Below, in pieces: positions 61,535 through 64,000 of a DNA stretch of 64,000 nucleotides. Made by a program: the position numbers and the translations under genes. Every line of letters begins with the position of its first letter. The stretch's first letter is position 1. A model generated the notes under the pieces. The model saw only the letters and a list, made by a program, of their open reading frames with translations. It ran no database searches and was not told where the DNA came from. The stretch lies in the NCBI RefSeq assembly GCF_042684705.1, contig NZ_JBHULZ010000041.1:248001-312000 (forward strand). Direction: 5' to 3'. Origin of the DNA: Mesonia sediminis (GTDB lineage Bacteria; Bacteroidota; Bacteroidia; Flavobacteriales; Flavobacteriaceae).

Positions 61535-62342
61535 AGTATATTTTAGCTTTGTGCTTTTATTCCTTTTCGGGTTTGTAACCGTACAAGGGCAAGAACGCTT
61601 ATCTGAAGAGCAAAAACAAGCCCAGTCTTATCTTTCTGAAGCGCAGCAGGCCATTGAAGAAGAAGATTTCCCTGCAGCCGAAGCCGCTTATCGAAAAGCC
61701 ATTGCTAAAGATCCAAATCTCGCCGAAGCTCGATATAATATAGGGAATCTGTATTCTAATAATTCAAAACCAAAAGAAGCCAGTACGCGCTTTTTCGAAG
61801 CAGGTCAAAAAGCCAGTGCAAAAAATTTAAAGCATAAAGCATTTCATAACCAAGGCAATATGTTTATGAGTCAAAAAAATTATGCTGCTGCAGTCGAGGC
61901 CTATAAACAAGCTTTACGTAATAATCCTAACGATGATCAAACCCGATATAACTTAGCTTTGGCTAAAAAAATGCAAGAAAAAGAGCAACAGAACCAAGAC
62001 AATCAAGACAACCAGGATAAAAAAGATAATCAAGATCAAGATAATCAAAACAACCAAAACAATCAAGATCAAGACGATTCTAAGAATAAAGACAAGCCTC
62101 AAGACGAAGGAGATAAAAAACAAGATAGCCAACAACCCAAAGATCAAGATCAAAAGGATGAGTCAGCAAAACCTGAAGTAGGCGATGGGCAAAAAGAGCC
62201 GCAGCCTAGCGAAGGAAAACTTTCTCCTCAGCAAATCAAGAATTTGTTAGAAGCAATGGAGAATCAAGAAAAAGAAATTCAAGATAAAATAAACGCCAAG
62301 AGAGTAAAAGGTAAAAAAGTTCAAACAGATAAAGATTGGTAG
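61521..62342 (+). CDS. batC: Tetratricopeptide repeat protein BatC
   Basis: A 273-residue protein with a signal peptide (about 1-23, ending in VQGQ), two or three TPR motifs (about 40-150: AEAAYRKAIAKDPNLAEARYNIG, AVEAYKQALRNNPNDDQTRYNLA, each given in part), and a long low-complexity tail from about 155 made of D, N, Q and K. The end (LSPQQIKNLLEAMENQE) is the conserved BatC C-terminal helix. It is periplasmic and belongs to the Bat complex. The low-complexity stretch is prone to slippage in DNA. Confidence 0.9.
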   Translation: MIINKVYFSFVLLFLFGFVTVQGQERLSEEQKQAQSYLSEAQQAIEEEDFPAAEAAYRKAIAKDPNLAEARYNIGNLYSNNSKPKEASTRFFEAGQKASAKNLKHKAFHNQGNMFMSQKNYAAAVEAYKQALRNNPNDDQTRYNLALAKKMQEKEQQNQDNQDNQDKKDNQDQDNQNNQNNQDQDDSKNKDKPQDEGDKKQDSQQPKDQDQKDESAKPEVGDGQKEPQPSEGKLSPQQIKNLLEAMENQEKEIQDKINAKRVKGKKVQTDKDW

Positions 62343-64000
62343 ATGAGAGCAAAATTAGTTTTATTTATATTTCAGTTCCTTTTTATATCGGTAGCTTGGT
62401 CTCAAGTTAAGTTTGAAGCCGAGGTAAGTAGAAATTCTTTAGGCCTAAACGAGCGTTTACGAGTAGATTTTGTGATGAATCAAGAAGGCGATAACTTCAA
62501 ACCACCAGCTTTTAAGAATTTTACCGTAGTAGGGGGGCCATATCAATCAATCAGCAACAGCTATATCAATGGTAAACGCAGCTTTAAAAAGTCGTATGGT
62601 TATTATTTAGAACCTAACAGCCGTGGGAAATTAGAAATCGGTCAAGCCGAAGTTTTAATAAACGGGCAAACCTATAAAACTTCGCCAGTAACTATAACTG
62701 TTTCGGCAGCAGTAGATCAGCCTAACCAAGAAAATACCGCCAACAAACGCGCTAGTCAAGGCATACACTTGGTTACGCGCATATCTAATGAGCAACCCTA
62801 CCTAAATGAAGGTATAAGTGTAGAATATGTACTGTATATCAGTCCGTCGGTAAATATTAGCAATTGGCGACCAATTGACAACCCTAAATTTGCCGATTTT
62901 TGGAGTCAGAATATAGATATTAAACGTTTAGAAGTAAAAGAGGGGACTTATTTGGGAGAGCCATATCGTTATGTAACTTTAAGGAAAACCGTTCTTTATC
63001 CTCAAAAGACAGGAGAGTTAAGCATTGAACCGCTCACTTTATCGCTTTCTGTAGACGTTCTATCTGATCGAAGAGATTTTTTTGGTAGAAGGTTATATGA
63101 GACCATTGATCAGCGTGTATCGGCCAAGACCAGAACGATTAAAGTTAAGCCGCTTCCTACAGAAAATAGACCGGCTAATTTTAACGGAGCCGTGGGCGAT
63201 TTTAAATTTAATGTTTTAGTAAATAAGAAAAACCTGCAAGTAGGCGAGTCTCTAGAGGCGAAAGTGCAAGTATCTGGTAGTGGTAATTTAAAACTTTTTC
63301 AACTGCCTAAACTAGTGACTCCTTCTTCCTTAGAGGTTTATGAGCCAGAGCATATTGAGGAAGTGAGAACAACTCAAAACGGTATGCAAGGTAAAATCTT
63401 TGATAATTATACTTTGGTGCCGCAAAATAAAGGTAAATATCCTATCCCAGCGCTTTCTTTTTCGTATTTTGATCCGCAACAGCGTGCCTATAAAACTTTG
63501 ACCGCTCAAGAAACTTTGATTGAAGTTGAAGGAGGAGTAGGAATACCCGGACAAACATCGGTTACAACCAATCAAAATATAGGGTCTCAAAAAAATAACA
63601 TTACCCAAAGCAGAGAGCCTTTTCGGTTTCTAAAACTAAATACCGATTTTCATGAGGCAAATGCTAATCGCTTCTTTAGATCTTTAGGGTATTGGTTGCT
63701 ATTACTAACGCCATTTTATATTTTACCTTTACTGGTTTTTCTTAAAAAGAAAAGAGCCAACTCTAGCCTTAACGCTGGCGAAGGAAACGCAAGTAAATTG
63801 GTGAGGAAGTATTTAAATGAAGCACACCAGCATAAAAAGCGTCCTGATTCTTTTTATGTTCATCTAGAACGAGCGCTTTACGGATTTATAAGAACAAAAT
63901 TAAAGATTGCCAATAGCGATTTAAACAAGGAAAAAGTGATTCAAGTGCTAGAGCAGCATAAGGTAGAGGATAAAATTATTGAACAATTTATAACCTTGCT
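62343..64000 (+). CDS. batD: BatD family protein, 3' end outside the window
   Basis: The frame opens with ATG directly after the BatC stop and stays open to the window edge (552 codons seen). It has a signal peptide (MRAKLVLFIFQFLFISVAWS, cut before QVKF), beta-rich repeats (SRNSLGLNERLRVDF, VNKKNLQVGESLEAKVQVSG) that are the oxygen-tolerance BatD domain, and one membrane helix near 440-460 (WLLLLTPFYILPLLVFL). The remaining cytoplasmic part is helical. BatD probably acts as a periplasmic partner of BatA and BatB. Confidence 0.9.
   Translation, partial: MRAKLVLFIFQFLFISVAWSQVKFEAEVSRNSLGLNERLRVDFVMNQEGDNFKPPAFKNFTVVGGPYQSISNSYINGKRSFKKSYGYYLEPNSRGKLEIGQAEVLINGQTYKTSPVTITVSAAVDQPNQENTANKRASQGIHLVTRISNEQPYLNEGISVEYVLYISPSVNISNWRPIDNPKFADFWSQNIDIKRLEVKEGTYLGEPYRYVTLRKTVLYPQKTGELSIEPLTLSLSVDVLSDRRDFFGRRLYETIDQRVSAKTRTIKVKPLPTENRPANFNGAVGDFKFNVLVNKKNLQVGESLEAKVQVSGSGNLKLFQLPKLVTPSSLEVYEPEHIEEVRTTQNGMQGKIFDNYTLVPQNKGKYPIPALSFSYFDPQQRAYKTLTAQETLIEVEGGVGIPGQTSVTTNQNIGSQKNNITQSREPFRFLKLNTDFHEANANRFFRSLGYWLLLLTPFYILPLLVFLKKKRANSSLNAGEGNASKLVRKYLNEAHQHKKRPDSFYVHLERALYGFIRTKLKIANSDLNKEKVIQVLEQHKVEDKIIEQFITL

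Overview
The window comes from the chromosome of a member of the Bacteroidota, almost certainly a Flavobacteriaceae species (genus not determined). The evidence is the low G+C content, the TAnnTTTG type of -7 promoter element, a type IX secretion (T9SS) sorting domain at 12006-15401, the T9SS/gliding lipoprotein PorW/SprE at 45238-47790, a full Bat operon, and several protein families known mainly from flavobacteria (DUF4837, DUF6909, DUF6341, DUF6427, DUF4254, DUF5687, DUF6168; these family numbers are from memory). No tRNA, rRNA, CRISPR array, intact insertion sequence or prophage was seen.

Layout. Positions 1-5326 hold housekeeping genes: a 5'-truncated DUF4837 gene, tatA, an M23 peptidase, a GH3-type acyl-adenylating enzyme and a DUF6909 protein with a nucleoside-phosphorylase-like C-terminal half. 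Positions 5326-32241 form a large surface-polysaccharide locus. It holds a Wzz-like protein, the complete dTDP-L-rhamnose pathway (rfbBACD), cysQ, a flippase and a central AT-rich part. That central part carries a secreted FG-GAP protein, a lipoprotein, four Wzy/ligase-like membrane proteins, two SGNH-like esterases, glycosyltransferases and an acetyltransferase. It is followed by a WecG/TagA transferase, UDP-glucose dehydrogenase plus UDP-xylose synthase, and a WcaJ-type initiating phosphotransferase. A convergent pair (CapK-like ligase and a GT4 glycosyltransferase) closes the locus. Together these genes would supply dTDP-rhamnose, UDP-glucuronate and UDP-xylose, start the repeat unit on undecaprenyl phosphate, build it, flip it and polymerise it.

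Positions 32289-39290 hold purD, small conserved flavobacterial genes, an orphan D12-class adenine methyltransferase behind a highly structured 560-bp intergenic region, and a DUF4254/GT9 pair. Positions 39308-45156 hold a PaaE-like flavin/2Fe-2S reductase divergent from a PadR-controlled operon. The operon has a perfect operator palindrome, three paralogous small membrane proteins (two of them homogenised by gene conversion), a DUF5687 membrane protein and an ABC ATPase. Positions 45223-48806 carry porW/sprE, bactofilin, atpZ and a DUF6168 gene, but the ATP synthase genes expected next are absent.

Positions 48803-55686 hold an LpxH-like phosphatase, 3-hydroxyanthranilate dioxygenase, an ALDH7-type dehydrogenase with a relic of a second 3' end, a beta-barrel protein, and a phosphatase / AlbA_2 / SDR cluster. 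Positions 55917-64000 hold the Bat operon (MoxR ATPase, DUF58, a membrane protein, BatA, BatB, BatC and the start of BatD), cut by the window edge.

No clearly new defence or mobile system was found. The least explained signals are the gene-converted PadR-linked membrane proteins, the inverted-repeat cluster at 35592-35807, the palindrome that encodes the same LGKD peptide at the ends of two convergent genes (33571-33613), and the synonymous copy of a gene terminus at 52298-52324.
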